Origin: Gammaproteobacteria bacterium
GTDB taxonomy: Bacteria; Pseudomonadota; Gammaproteobacteria; GRL18
Length of the DNA stretch: 7,151 nucleotides
Direction: 5' to 3'
Assembly: GCA_028571885.1 (NCBI GenBank)
Contig: JAPVVU010000156.1
Coordinates: forward strand, 1 to 7,151
A program made the translations under genes and the position numbers. The notes beneath the pieces were generated by a model that had not been told where the DNA came from, did no database searches, and saw only the letters and a list, made by a program, of their open reading frames with translations. Shown in pieces: positions 1 to 6,357 of the stretch; position 1 is the stretch's first letter; every line of letters begins with the position of its first letter.

Positions 1-1071
1 ATATCTTGTGATAAAACCCCAAGTCCGGAAGAGCAAATTGAAAACACACTCGAATTACTTAACTTACCTGCTAATCAATGGGTTAAGTATCATCATGATG
101 ATTGGTGGAAAAAAGGCCATGCGGGATTAACGTACGATAGCAAAAGAGGCAGTCTGCTAATTTTTGGCTCAGACACACACGGGGAAGATTGGGACAATAC
201 TGTTCATGAATTTTCACCCAAACAACGCAAATGGATACATCATGGCTCAGATGCACCACAAAAAAGCTATAGAGTAGATGCTGCCGGCAACCCAATTTCT
301 GGTATTGAGCAAATCAAACCATGGGCAATGCATACTTTTGACGGCATAGAATACGACCCAGATACTGACTCGATCCTTGTTGTCGCAGAACCACAACATA
401 ATCCAATTGCTAAAAAAATCTCCCAAAGCAAGACCAATCCCATTTGGCGATATAAGTTAGCAACAAAAGAATGGCAGGCGATTAAAGTTGATGCAAAACA
501 AAAAGTCAATTTTTTTGGCGCAGCATCAGCTTTCGATAGCGCTCGCAATACCTTAATGTTCTGCAGTCATGGCCTATGGTCACTTTCATCTGATGATTAT
601 AAGGTTCGCAAGGTATCTAATAGCCCCCAATGCCTGCACCGAACCATGGCATACGATAGTTGGAATAATGATCTTTATTTATTCGGTGCTTACAAACTAA
701 GTAATCAAGTGTGGAAGTTACAACGAGATAAATTGACGGACGAACCAGTAAAATGGTTAAAAATAAGCCCAACAGGAGACAACTGCCCCCCTTTTACCAG
801 CACACCTGTAGCATTTGATCAAAGTAATGGAGTATTTATTCTGGTCGTTGATAATCCTGGTAAAGGAGCTGATGGTGCATCAACATATGCCTATCACCCC
901 GCTAAAAATAAATATTTCAAATTAAATAATGGCAGTTTGCCAAAAGTAGGGATGAACTTTATGTTGATATGGGATCAAATCCACAAAGTATTTTTTCTGG
1001 TCACCGGGAACTGGAAAAACGGAGTTACAGTTTGGGCTATGCGAGTTGATTTCAACCTGATTGAATCTTAG
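1..1071 (+). CDS. Kelch-like beta-propeller protein, probable lipoprotein (5' end missing)
   Basis: The frame is open from base 1 to the TAG at 1069-1071, giving 356 visible residues. The first ATG (328) is internal, because propeller sequence continues upstream of it. The visible part starts Ile-Ser-Cys-Asp, which fits the end of a lipobox, so probably only the signal peptide is missing. About six blade-like repeats are visible, near residues 39-80, 111-160, 172-206, 209-256, 266-308 and 316-352. Each has a Tyr/Phe-Asp turn, a hydrophobic strand often ending in Phe-Gly or a similar pair, and a Trp or Tyr near the end, as in kelch/galactose-oxidase-type propellers. No catalytic motif is recognised. 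If Cys3 is lipidated, Asp at +2 would favour inner-membrane retention by the E. coli Lol rule. The role is unknown. The next gene is also a propeller but of a different type, 358 bases downstream. Confidence 0.8.
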   Translation: MSCDKTPSPEEQIENTLELLNLPANQWVKYHHDDWWKKGHAGLTYDSKRGSLLIFGSDTHGEDWDNTVHEFSPKQRKWIHHGSDAPQKSYRVDAAGNPISGIEQIKPWAMHTFDGIEYDPDTDSILVVAEPQHNPIAKKISQSKTNPIWRYKLATKEWQAIKVDAKQKVNFFGAASAFDSARNTLMFCSHGLWSLSSDDYKVRKVSNSPQCLHRTMAYDSWNNDLYLFGAYKLSNQVWKLQRDKLTDEPVKWLKISPTGDNCPPFTSTPVAFDQSNGVFILVVDNPGKGADGASTYAYHPAKNKYFKLNNGSLPKVGMNFMLIWDQIHKVFFLVTGNWKNGVTVWAMRVDFNLIES

Positions 1072-1160
1072 AAAGAATAAACGGAATACTAGACAGCCTT
1101 TTTTTGCAATTCTAATTTTAGGCATTGTAAATAAAAAGGGTCAATATTATTAGATGGCTG

Positions 1161-1190
1161 TCGTCCAATTACGTCCATATATGTCCAATT
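1161..1190. repeat. Three 10-base direct repeats (N-Y-GTCCAATT)
   Basis: Three consecutive decamers read TCGTCCAATT, ACGTCCATAT and ATGTCCAATT. The GTCCA core is identical in all three, and the outer two share GTCCAATT. A spacing of exactly 10 bases puts the cores on the same DNA face, as expected for iterated regulator-binding sites. The regulator is unknown, and chance in AT-rich DNA is not excluded. Confidence 0.45.
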
Positions 1191-1193
1191 CTC

Positions 1194-1226
1194 TCAATTA
1201 TTTAGCCATCAATTATTTAGCCATCA
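1194..1226. repeat. 15-base tandem repeat, 2.2 copies
   Basis: The unit TCAATTATTTAGCCA occurs twice head to tail (1194-1208 and 1209-1223), followed by TCA of a third copy. The copies are identical. This is either a recent tandem duplication or slippage product, or a doubled operator. An inverse of its AGCCATC portion lies at 1153-1159. Confidence 0.8.
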
Positions 1227-1261
1227 TTGCCCAAAGCCATTTGTCTCCCCAATATACCGCC

Positions 1262-1279
1262 TGAAACAAATTGAAACAA
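1262..1279. repeat. TGAAACAA direct repeat with 10-base period
   Basis: TGAAACAA occurs at 1262-1269 and 1272-1279. The second copy overlaps TTGAAA (1271-1276), which resembles a sigma-70 -35 box, but I see no good -10 box at the usual distance. It may belong to the promoter region of the 1430 gene. Confidence 0.3.
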
Positions 1280-1416
1280 TTACACCCTGTAAGGAAATTA
1301 TTACGAAACAGTATGTGTTTAAACTACCCTGTATAGAGCGTGTGGCATCCAGGAGATCGACACAGTAGTAGCTCATCCCATAAAACACCGTAGATGATTC
1401 CCAATTTTCTACTCGC

Positions 1417-1421
1417 AGGAG
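1417..1421 (+). promoter_or_regulatory. Ribosome binding site that sets the start at 1430
   Basis: AGGAG lies 8 bases before the ATG at 1430. The in-frame ATG at 1394 has no Shine-Dalgarno sequence, and starting there would put 12 extra residues before an already complete signal peptide. The start at 1430 is therefore preferred. Confidence 0.75.
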
Positions 1422-1429
1422 AGCAAATA

Positions 1430-2827
1430 ATGCAAGTTTATAATGAACACAAAGCTGGAACAAATAGCGCGGCCTTTCCAGGTAAAATTAGTGCCGCAGT
1501 TCTGCTTCCGTTGTTATGTGCGTTAACGATCAGCACCGGATCTGTCCAGGCACAACCGGAAGGTTCAGGTCCCTTACATGAACAGTATGCCGGAAAATAT
1601 GGCCATTTTGGCTACAGAAACCCCAATGATGTCAACAGGGACGGCTATGTCAGTGACAATATTTACGGTGTTGAGAACCTGGCCTACTATGGTGACTGGG
1701 ATTCCAACCGTATCTTGATTTTTGATGTTGATAATATGAGGCTGCTGACAATCGTTGAGAATACCGGTGCGGGTCCATATGGAATCGATCAACAAAGCCC
1801 GAAAAAAGCCTATGCGCTGACCCGTAAGACCCAATCACTGACTATCGTGAACAACAAAACTTTCGAGAATGACGGCCTCATTCCGCTGGACCATAAACCC
1901 AGATCGACCAATTACAATCCCGTTACTGATTTAACACTGGTTTCCGGTGGCGACAAAGCGATGACCAGTATTATCAAGGTTGGAAAGGACAAAGTTGTCA
2001 AAACCATTGGCGATAACCTGGAAACACATCCGCATGATTATGGTGGTTCTCTGTCTACCGGTCATCCTGTATGGGTAAACGACAAGAAGTTTTTCATGCT
2101 TGACCGTGCAGCAAGGACGATTCAATTGTGGAATCGTCGTGGCGAGCTGTTGTCTACGCTCCATACTGCAACTTCGGTGCATCATATCTTCCAGCCACCG
2201 GCAGCCACAATGGCAACGGGTGAAGAAAGCATCTATTATGCTGTGGAAGAAGGTAATCAGAGTGAGCGGATATCGCCGGCAATTCTGCGTTTTAAACTGC
2301 GCGGCAACACCCTGGTCGAAACCGCTCGTGTCGAGCTGAATTCCATTGATCCCTCTGCGTATGATGCCGGCGTAATGGGTGCTCATCACGCAGATTTCCA
2401 TCCTGATGGCAAATACATTTATGTCGGCTCAACTGAAGGCCATCTGTTTGTAATCAACAGGAAGGGGATGAAAGTTGAAAAGGTTGTTGAAGTCGGCAAG
2501 GGCGCAGGACACACCACTTTCCTGTCAATGCGTAACCAGGCCATCATTACCAATCACAATGATACTTTTGTCTCGGTTATTGATACGCTGAACCACAAGT
2601 GGCTACGAAATGTTGAAGTGGCTGATGATGCCTCCCCCGATTATAAGTCTCAAGCACATACCTCGGGGGTTAGTCTGGATATGCAATACTTCTACAGTGC
2701 CGCAAGTCATGACGGTGTTTTTTATCGTATCAACCTGGATACCTGGAATGTGTTCAAAACACCCGCTACCGGTGCGAATCTGCTGATGGGTAGTTTTATC
2801 TGGAATGGTGATGGGACAAATATGTAG
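1430..2827 (+). CDS. Secreted YVTN-type beta-propeller with histidines at blade starts
   Basis: The protein has 465 residues. A Sec signal peptide is visible: Lys19, a hydrophobic core near 20-34, and likely cleavage after Val-Gln-Ala41. The mature chain contains no cysteine. About eight blades follow, near residues 81-110, 117-156, 157-195, 199-245, 250-303, 316-355, 358-397 and 407-446. The last 19 residues could close the ring onto blade 1. Several blades end in the hydrophobic-Ile-Asp/Asn pattern of YVTN repeats. His200/202, 251/252, 319/320, 361 and 410 open five consecutive blades, and His338, 376 and 427 recur in the middle of the last three. Residues 67-76 (Asp-x-Asn-x-Asp-Gly) resemble a dockerin-type calcium loop. 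The histidine pattern recalls the hub of nitrous-oxide reductase, but there is no CuA domain. Function is unassigned; a metal or heme site, or a scaffold role, is inferred only. The gene converges on a diheme peroxidase gene. Confidence 0.85.
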   Translation: MQVYNEHKAGTNSAAFPGKISAAVLLPLLCALTISTGSVQAQPEGSGPLHEQYAGKYGHFGYRNPNDVNRDGYVSDNIYGVENLAYYGDWDSNRILIFDVDNMRLLTIVENTGAGPYGIDQQSPKKAYALTRKTQSLTIVNNKTFENDGLIPLDHKPRSTNYNPVTDLTLVSGGDKAMTSIIKVGKDKVVKTIGDNLETHPHDYGGSLSTGHPVWVNDKKFFMLDRAARTIQLWNRRGELLSTLHTATSVHHIFQPPAATMATGEESIYYAVEEGNQSERISPAILRFKLRGNTLVETARVELNSIDPSAYDAGVMGAHHADFHPDGKYIYVGSTEGHLFVINRKGMKVEKVVEVGKGAGHTTFLSMRNQAIITNHNDTFVSVIDTLNHKWLRNVEVADDASPDYKSQAHTSGVSLDMQYFYSAASHDGVFYRINLDTWNVFKTPATGANLLMGSFIWNGDGTNM

Positions 2828-3063
2828 GACGAGCTGCAGCCGCACGGTTGTTGTTAGCTGGATAGTGGTTAGCTGAACAAAAGCTGCGGGCAGAAAAAAT
2901 TAAACCCGTTAATTGTAATCTGGCTGCTTTCCTGGTGTTATCAAATTTGCTTCGACCAAAGCAAATTTGATAACACCATGAAAGTCGATCAATTTTCAGT
3001 TTTTCAGTGAGTTACCTATAAAATTCGTGAGGATAACTCAGCTTTCAACGCCTTACCTGTGAG
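2828..3063. other. Convergent intergenic region with strong hairpin
   Basis: Two genes end facing each other across these 236 bases. Besides the large palindrome (2927-2984) it holds GTTAGCTG twice (2853-2860, 2868-2875), a TTTTTCAG-like doublet near 2993-3007, and a 7-base inverted repeat TGAGTTA/TAACTCA (3008-3014 and 3034-3040). GTGAGTTA recurs at 3059-3066, overlapping the stop codon of the minus-strand gene. The density of repeats suggests remnants of a small mobile or palindromic element, but no transposase is recognisable. Confidence 0.45.
2927..2984. repeat. Long near-perfect inverted repeat (26-base arms)
   Basis: The arms 2933-2952 and 2959-2978 are perfectly complementary over 20 bases around a 6-base loop (2953-2958). 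After one mismatch (2932/2979) pairing resumes for five more bases (2927-2931 with 2980-2984). The position between two convergent genes suits a bidirectional transcription terminator. However, neither side has an immediate T-run and the stem is AT-rich. A palindromic dispersed repeat or a remnant of a mobile element is an equally good reading. Confidence 0.85.
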
Positions 3064-4350
3064 TTAATTTTCTTTTACTTCATAACCATCTGATAGCGTT
3101 TTCATAAATGCAACGATAGCATCTTCTTCTGCTTCAGTCAGTTTTAGATCACCCAGTTCACTGGTATTTATATTGACAGATACTTCGGGGGCAGGCCAGC
3201 AATTTTCTTTCTCACCAGTACTTCCATTTTTGCATCGTTCCAGTGAGTCTCTGGTATTATAGAAATGAACAATCTCTTTGAGACTCTTGAAATATCCGTT
3301 GTGACCAAAGGCCTTAGTAAATTCTGGATCTGGACGTTTATCGACGTTACGCAGTGTCGGAACCTTGTGTTTACCAAGATTTTCCTCGGCTAAATGCTTC
3401 CATTCTGGACGTGAAGCCAGAAAAGTCCCCAGGCCATAGTCAATCCATTGCATACCTTCTGAATTAAATTGATGCTGGGTATAAAATGGATTCTCGGGAT
3501 TGCGCGGAAATCCCAGGTTATCGAAGGTAAAGTCAGTAAATAATGGCGGCACATCTGAATCACTTGAAGTGCTGGGGTGACAAGCAGCACACATCCCCTT
3601 ATTATTAAAAAGCTCTAATCCCTGAAGCTCCTGTGCCGTGAGTTTAACTTTGCCTGACAGATAATAGTCATATTTAGAAGTAAAGCTATTGAGTTTATTA
3701 GATGATTCAAAGTCTGCAATAGTAAGAGCTATTTCATCATAGGCTTTATTTATTTGTGCTTGAATATCAGCATCAACCGTAAAGACTTCGATATCGTTTG
3801 TGCAAAATGCTTCAATAGTCTCAGGCCACGAAATGTTACAACTGTCCGGCCAATGTTGTTTGAATTGTTCTGCATAAACACCCGTACAGACACGATGCAC
3901 AATACAGGCACTATTTGGTAAAGCATGTTCAAGCGGATTCAGAAAGGGCCCCTGTGCCTGATCAGCTACAGGCGTACCCAGTTTTTCACCGGTGGCTCTA
4001 CCATCCCAGAAGTTACCACCGACAACCAGATTATCTGCCTGTGGAATAACATGTAAAACCGGGTTAAAACTGGCATATGCCGCTGTGGGCGGCTTGCGAT
4101 TACTGAAACGATTTTTAACAGATCCTTCATAGGACGCGCCAGCTGCATTGAAATGTGTCGTGGGACCAGTCCAGCCGGTAGAGGGATCATGGCAGGAGGC
4201 GCAGGATTGATTGCGATTTTGTGACAGGGTGGTGTCAAAGAAAATCATTTCTCCGAGTTCTACTTTTGTTGTATTTATATCTGGGCTCATAATAGTAGAG
4301 CAACTTAGAATTAAAAAACAAATTAGAGTGAGCAAAGCAAATAATTTCAT
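3064..4350 (-). CDS. Diheme cytochrome c peroxidase / MauG-family lipoprotein
   Basis: The protein has 428 residues. A short lipoprotein signal ends Ile-Leu-Ser-Cys17, so it is probably membrane-anchored and periplasmic. Two heme c sites are visible, Cys50-Ala-Ser-Cys53-His54 and Cys254-Ala-Ala-Cys257-His258. Family hallmarks follow: Phe-Trp-Asp-Gly-Arg (114-118), Gln131 and Glu141 ten residues apart as in the CCP/MauG active site, and Lys-Val-Pro-Thr-Leu-Arg-Asn (329-335) leading to Gly-His350-Asn-Gly. In classical peroxidases a Met downstream of this segment ligates the high-potential heme. Here the segment reads His-Phe-Tyr364-Asn, matching the Tyr ligand of MauG-type enzymes. Six further cysteines outside the heme motifs and signal peptide (149, 155, 171, 183, 373, 384) may form disulfides. 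It should use H2O2 or carry out oxidation of a protein or small molecule; the partner is unknown. AGGA (complement of 4359-4362) lies 8 bases before the ATG. Confidence 0.9.
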   Translation of the reverse strand: MKLFALLTLICFLILSCSTIMSPDINTTKVELGEMIFFDTTLSQNRNQSCASCHDPSTGWTGPTTHFNAAGASYEGSVKNRFSNRKPPTAAYASFNPVLHVIPQADNLVVGGNFWDGRATGEKLGTPVADQAQGPFLNPLEHALPNSACIVHRVCTGVYAEQFKQHWPDSCNISWPETIEAFCTNDIEVFTVDADIQAQINKAYDEIALTIADFESSNKLNSFTSKYDYYLSGKVKLTAQELQGLELFNNKGMCAACHPSTSSDSDVPPLFTDFTFDNLGFPRNPENPFYTQHQFNSEGMQWIDYGLGTFLASRPEWKHLAEENLGKHKVPTLRNVDKRPDPEFTKAFGHNGYFKSLKEIVHFYNTRDSLERCKNGSTGEKENCWPAPEVSVNINTSELGDLKLTEAEEDAIVAFMKTLSDGYEVKEN

Positions 4351-4613
4351 AGGTATAATCCTGGAGAATTGCAGATAAATCGAGTCAACAAAATTCTAAA
4401 ACTTTAGTATTAATTATACTATCTAAGCATACTGATATTACAAAATCTACTATTAAATAACAACAGCATAAGGCACTTATAAATAAGAATAATAGCCATA
4501 AAATAGAAACAATAAAACCGAGGTTATGCTACAAAAAAAGAGCATATAAGATACAATGCAGAGCAGCCCGCAAGAAGAAAAATAAGCATTAAGAGCGGTT
4601 TTATGAATCCAGT
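4351..4613. other. AT-rich divergent promoter region
   Basis: These 263 bases separate divergently transcribed genes, so they should hold promoters for both. For the minus-strand peroxidase gene a TATAAT is present (complement of 4413-4418). For the plus strand, TATAAG (4545-4550) and TACAAT (4552-4557) are possible -10 boxes, each with a poor -35. A small stem-loop TATGCT/AGCATA (4525-4530 and 4541-4546) around an A-rich loop sits just upstream and could be an operator. No FNR-type or Fur-type site was recognised. Confidence 0.4.
4413..4418 (-). promoter_or_regulatory. Candidate -10 box of the diheme peroxidase gene
   Basis: The minus strand reads TATAAT here, 63 bases upstream of the ATG at 4350. 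The best -35 (TTGTAA) lies about 19 bases upstream, which is longer than ideal. The site is consensus-like, but such sequences are frequent in AT-rich DNA. Confidence 0.35.
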
Positions 4614-4629
4614 GTGTCAAATATTATGA
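4603..4629 (+). CDS. Possible leader peptide ORF overlapping mtfA
   Basis: A short ORF encodes Met-Asn-Pro-Val-Cys-Gln-Ile-Leu and ends in TGA. It is preceded by AAGAG 8 bases upstream (4590-4594). Its stop overlaps the ATG at 4626 in an ATGA arrangement typical of translational coupling. The mtfA start itself has no visible Shine-Dalgarno sequence, so the leader could deliver ribosomes to it. The ORF is very short and could be chance. Confidence 0.25.
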   Translation: MNPVCQIL

Positions 4630-5408
4630 ATTTTATAAAAAGATATCTTACCAGGAGGATACTGCAAAAACATGCTATTGCCTTTAATGAATGGCATGAA
4701 GTTACCCGCAGGATACCGGTATTGCAATCTTTGTCGACCACAGAAAAAGTTCGCTTACGCCAACTGAGTACCTTATTTTTATATAAAAAAACTTTTTTTG
4801 GTGCAAAAAATCTGGCAATCACAAATGCTATGCAGATCACTATTGCTTCTCAGGCGTGTTTACAAATCCTTAATCTTAACATTGATTCCTTCAATGGCTG
4901 GATAGAGATAGTAATCTATCCGGGTGCTTTCAGGGTAAAGCGCAATATTACCAGTGCTGATGGTCTGGTGCATCACCAAAATCAGAGCCTCAGTGGTGAA
5001 GCATGGGACCGTGGACCGGTGATATTATCATGGGATGATGTGGCAAGTGAAAGTTATAGTTTGCAGCCTGGACATAACGTAGTCATTCATGAATTTGCCC
5101 ACAAACTGGATATGCTTAATGGTCGGGCCAACGGCATGCCGCCACTGCACCCCAATATGACTATAGAAACATGGAGCCGGACATTGAGTCAGGCTTATGA
5201 TTTATTGAATCATAAGATTGATAATTTTCAACATAGCACTATCAATTCCTATGCAAGTACTAATCCCGGCGAGTTTTTTGCTGTGATCAGCGAATATTTT
5301 TTCACCGCACCAGATACCCTGTTTCAATATTGCCCGGAGGTATACGAGCAGCTGAAACAATATTATCGACAGGATACTTTGCAGCGTTCAAACAGATCAT
5401 TATTCTAG
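4626..5408 (+). CDS. mtfA: MtfA zinc-dependent peptidase (Mlc titration factor family)
   Basis: The length is 260 residues from the ATG at 4626, close to E. coli MtfA (265). It matches MtfA as I know it along most of its length: a segment ending in a hydrophobic IYPGAF-like stretch (97-102), a Gly-Leu-Val-His-His/Asn-Gln region (113-118), a Gly-Pro-Val/Ile-x-Leu-x-Trp segment (130-136), and the metal-binding His155-Glu156-Phe-Ala-His159-Lys-Leu-Asp. A Pro-Gly-Glu216-Phe-Phe-Ala-Val-Ile-Ser-Glu-Tyr-Phe-Phe segment should supply the third zinc ligand. In E. coli this cytosolic protein binds the glucose-PTS repressor Mlc and has aminopeptidase activity; no Mlc partner is visible here. An in-frame GTG at 4614 would add four residues. 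Neither start has a good ribosome site. ATG 4626 is preferred because a short upstream ORF overlaps it. It converges on the next gene with only 13 bases between. Confidence 0.92.
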   Translation: MNFIKRYLTRRILQKHAIAFNEWHEVTRRIPVLQSLSTTEKVRLRQLSTLFLYKKTFFGAKNLAITNAMQITIASQACLQILNLNIDSFNGWIEIVIYPGAFRVKRNITSADGLVHHQNQSLSGEAWDRGPVILSWDDVASESYSLQPGHNVVIHEFAHKLDMLNGRANGMPPLHPNMTIETWSRTLSQAYDLLNHKIDNFQHSTINSYASTNPGEFFAVISEYFFTAPDTLFQYCPEVYEQLKQYYRQDTLQRSNRSLF

Positions 5409-5421
5409 GTTAAGAGAGTCA

Positions 5422-5793
5422 TCAATGTGATTTACCTGCAGACCTCAGGAATACCCACAGATAAATGATGACATTGATAAGAATAAGCAGTATGCCCAGT
5501 ATGAGCTGAATATCTTCATTTAGTGCAGGGGGATAGATAACGGGTAATATATAGTGCTGGATAAAACCACCTGTGTAGCCCTGCTGGCCGCTCATCCGCC
5601 GTAGAGCCTGTTCCAGAGGTGTCAGAGGACATATCCATCCCTGAAACTCCAGCAACACTCCCCAGAGAACCGCCGGAAGATGCACGAAGATCAACCAGCG
5701 CCACTTTAACAGCATAAAGCCGCCCAGCATCACAAAGCCGATAAACCCCAGATGGACAATTATCAGGAGATCTGCCGCCAGTGCGAAGAACAT
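5422..5793 (-). CDS. DUF2784 family membrane protein
   Basis: The 123-residue protein has three hydrophobic segments likely to span the membrane, near residues 5-28, 32-52 and 95-116. The sequence between the second and third carries the signature I associate with DUF2784: Trp44-Gly-Val-Leu-Leu-Glu49, Gly-Trp-Ile-Cys55-Pro-Leu-Thr-Pro-Leu-Glu61, then Gly-Gly-Phe-Ile-x-His80-Tyr and Leu-Pro-x-x-Tyr-Pro. Conserved-looking polar residues in or near the membrane (His14, His38, Glu49, Cys55, Glu61, His80) hint at cofactor or ion binding, but the family has no established function. It is the last gene of a minus-strand run, 42 bases after sixA. No strong ribosome site is visible; AAG directly precedes the ATG. 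Confidence 0.85.
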   Translation of the reverse strand: MFFALAADLLIIVHLGFIGFVMLGGFMLLKWRWLIFVHLPAVLWGVLLEFQGWICPLTPLEQALRRMSGQQGYTGGFIQHYILPVIYPPALNEDIQLILGILLILINVIIYLWVFLRSAGKSH

Positions 5794-5835
5794 CTTAAAC
5801 AGGCACCGGGCAGGGGAAAAAAAACGGGCACTTCA

Positions 5836-6300
5836 TCAGTCAAGCAAGCCTGGTCTGATCATCCAGTTAATCACCCATTGCTCATCTTTAAGGCGTTCCA
5901 GACAGACAACACTACCGGGCTGAAAGGCTACCATCAAGAGCTCTTCTTCACCATTGATTAAATGTGAAACCAGTCTGGCTAAAAAGGGAAGGTGACCCAC
6001 AATAAGAGTATCATCTTCCCAGCTACCACTTTGCCAGGCAAATGTTTCAGGGGAATCATTGGGATTGATAATACCTGTCGTTTCCAGTTCTATATCGCTG
6101 TCAAACTGTTTTGCAAGATGTTCCGCCGTTTGTCTGGCACGCAATTTTCCACTATGGATGATTTGCGTAACCTGAACGCCTGCCTGCTTGAGAAACAGGG
6201 CAATACGTTCAACATCAGCAACACCCTTATCGGTCAACGGACGATTGGGATCCTGTTCTTTAGAGTGGGCTTCACCATGCTGAGCCAGATAGAGTTTCAT
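5836..6300 (-). CDS. sixA: SixA-type phosphohistidine phosphatase
   Basis: The 154-residue protein belongs to the histidine phosphatase (phosphoglycerate-mutase-like) superfamily and has the compact size of SixA, which removes phosphate from histidine of phosphotransfer proteins such as ArcB or PTS components. The nucleophile region reads Leu-Ala-Gln7-His8-Gly-Glu-Ala, so the usual Arg of the RHG motif is Gln. Then come Pro-Leu-Thr-Asp-Lys-Gly (21-26), the conserved His49-Ser-Gly-Lys-Leu-Arg-Ala-Arg-Gln-Thr-Ala stretch, and the second catalytic histidine in Val-Gly-His103-Leu-Pro. From memory, Gln-His-Gly occurs in a recognised SixA subgroup, so it need not mean loss of activity. A run of six G (complement of 6311-6316) lies 10 bases before the ATG. 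The gene follows slyB after 57 bases and precedes the DUF2784 gene by 42, so co-transcription is likely but not proven. Confidence 0.9.
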   Translation of the reverse strand: MKLYLAQHGEAHSKEQDPNRPLTDKGVADVERIALFLKQAGVQVTQIIHSGKLRARQTAEHLAKQFDSDIELETTGIINPNDSPETFAWQSGSWEDDTLIVGHLPFLARLVSHLINGEEELLMVAFQPGSVVCLERLKDEQWVINWMIRPGLLD

Positions 6301-6357
6301 AATTTAATTTCCCCCCAAATTCCTATTTTAGCAATGCATTACTTATATCCGCATAAT

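Larger units (their letters stand above)
1072..1429. other. Intergenic region rich in short repeats
   Basis: This stretch separates two co-directional propeller genes and holds no convincing gene. It is AT-rich and contains three repeat groups, listed separately: a 10-base iteration (1161-1190), a 15-base tandem repeat (1194-1226) and an 8-base pair (1262-1279). GATGGCT at 1153-1159 is the inverse of AGCCATC at 1204-1210 and 1219-1225. No clear intrinsic terminator follows the upstream gene: the T-run at 1099-1105 has no GC-rich stem before it. A TATAGA at 1332-1337 could be a -10 element, but no good -35 lies at the right distance. The promoter of the downstream gene should lie in this gap. 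Confidence 0.5.

Noticed and set aside
1097..1139. CCTTTTT...AAAAAGG as terminator of the kelch-like gene
   Set aside because: Stem is almost all A-T and the loop is about 29 bases, so it is not a credible intrinsic terminator.
1931..2401. 156-residue minus-strand frame within the propeller gene
   Set aside because: It lies opposite a gene with clear propeller repeats and signal peptide, and shows no domain of its own.
2634..2669. CCCCCGA / TCGGGGG inverted repeat inside the propeller gene
   Set aside because: Lies in coding sequence with a 22-base loop; most likely coincidental.
2978..3066. Short frame from ATG 2978 (10 codons, TGA, then 18 more sense codons to TAA), considered as a transposase or gene remnant
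   Set aside because: Too short, no ribosome site, and no family recognised; kept only as a hint that the gap may hold remnants.
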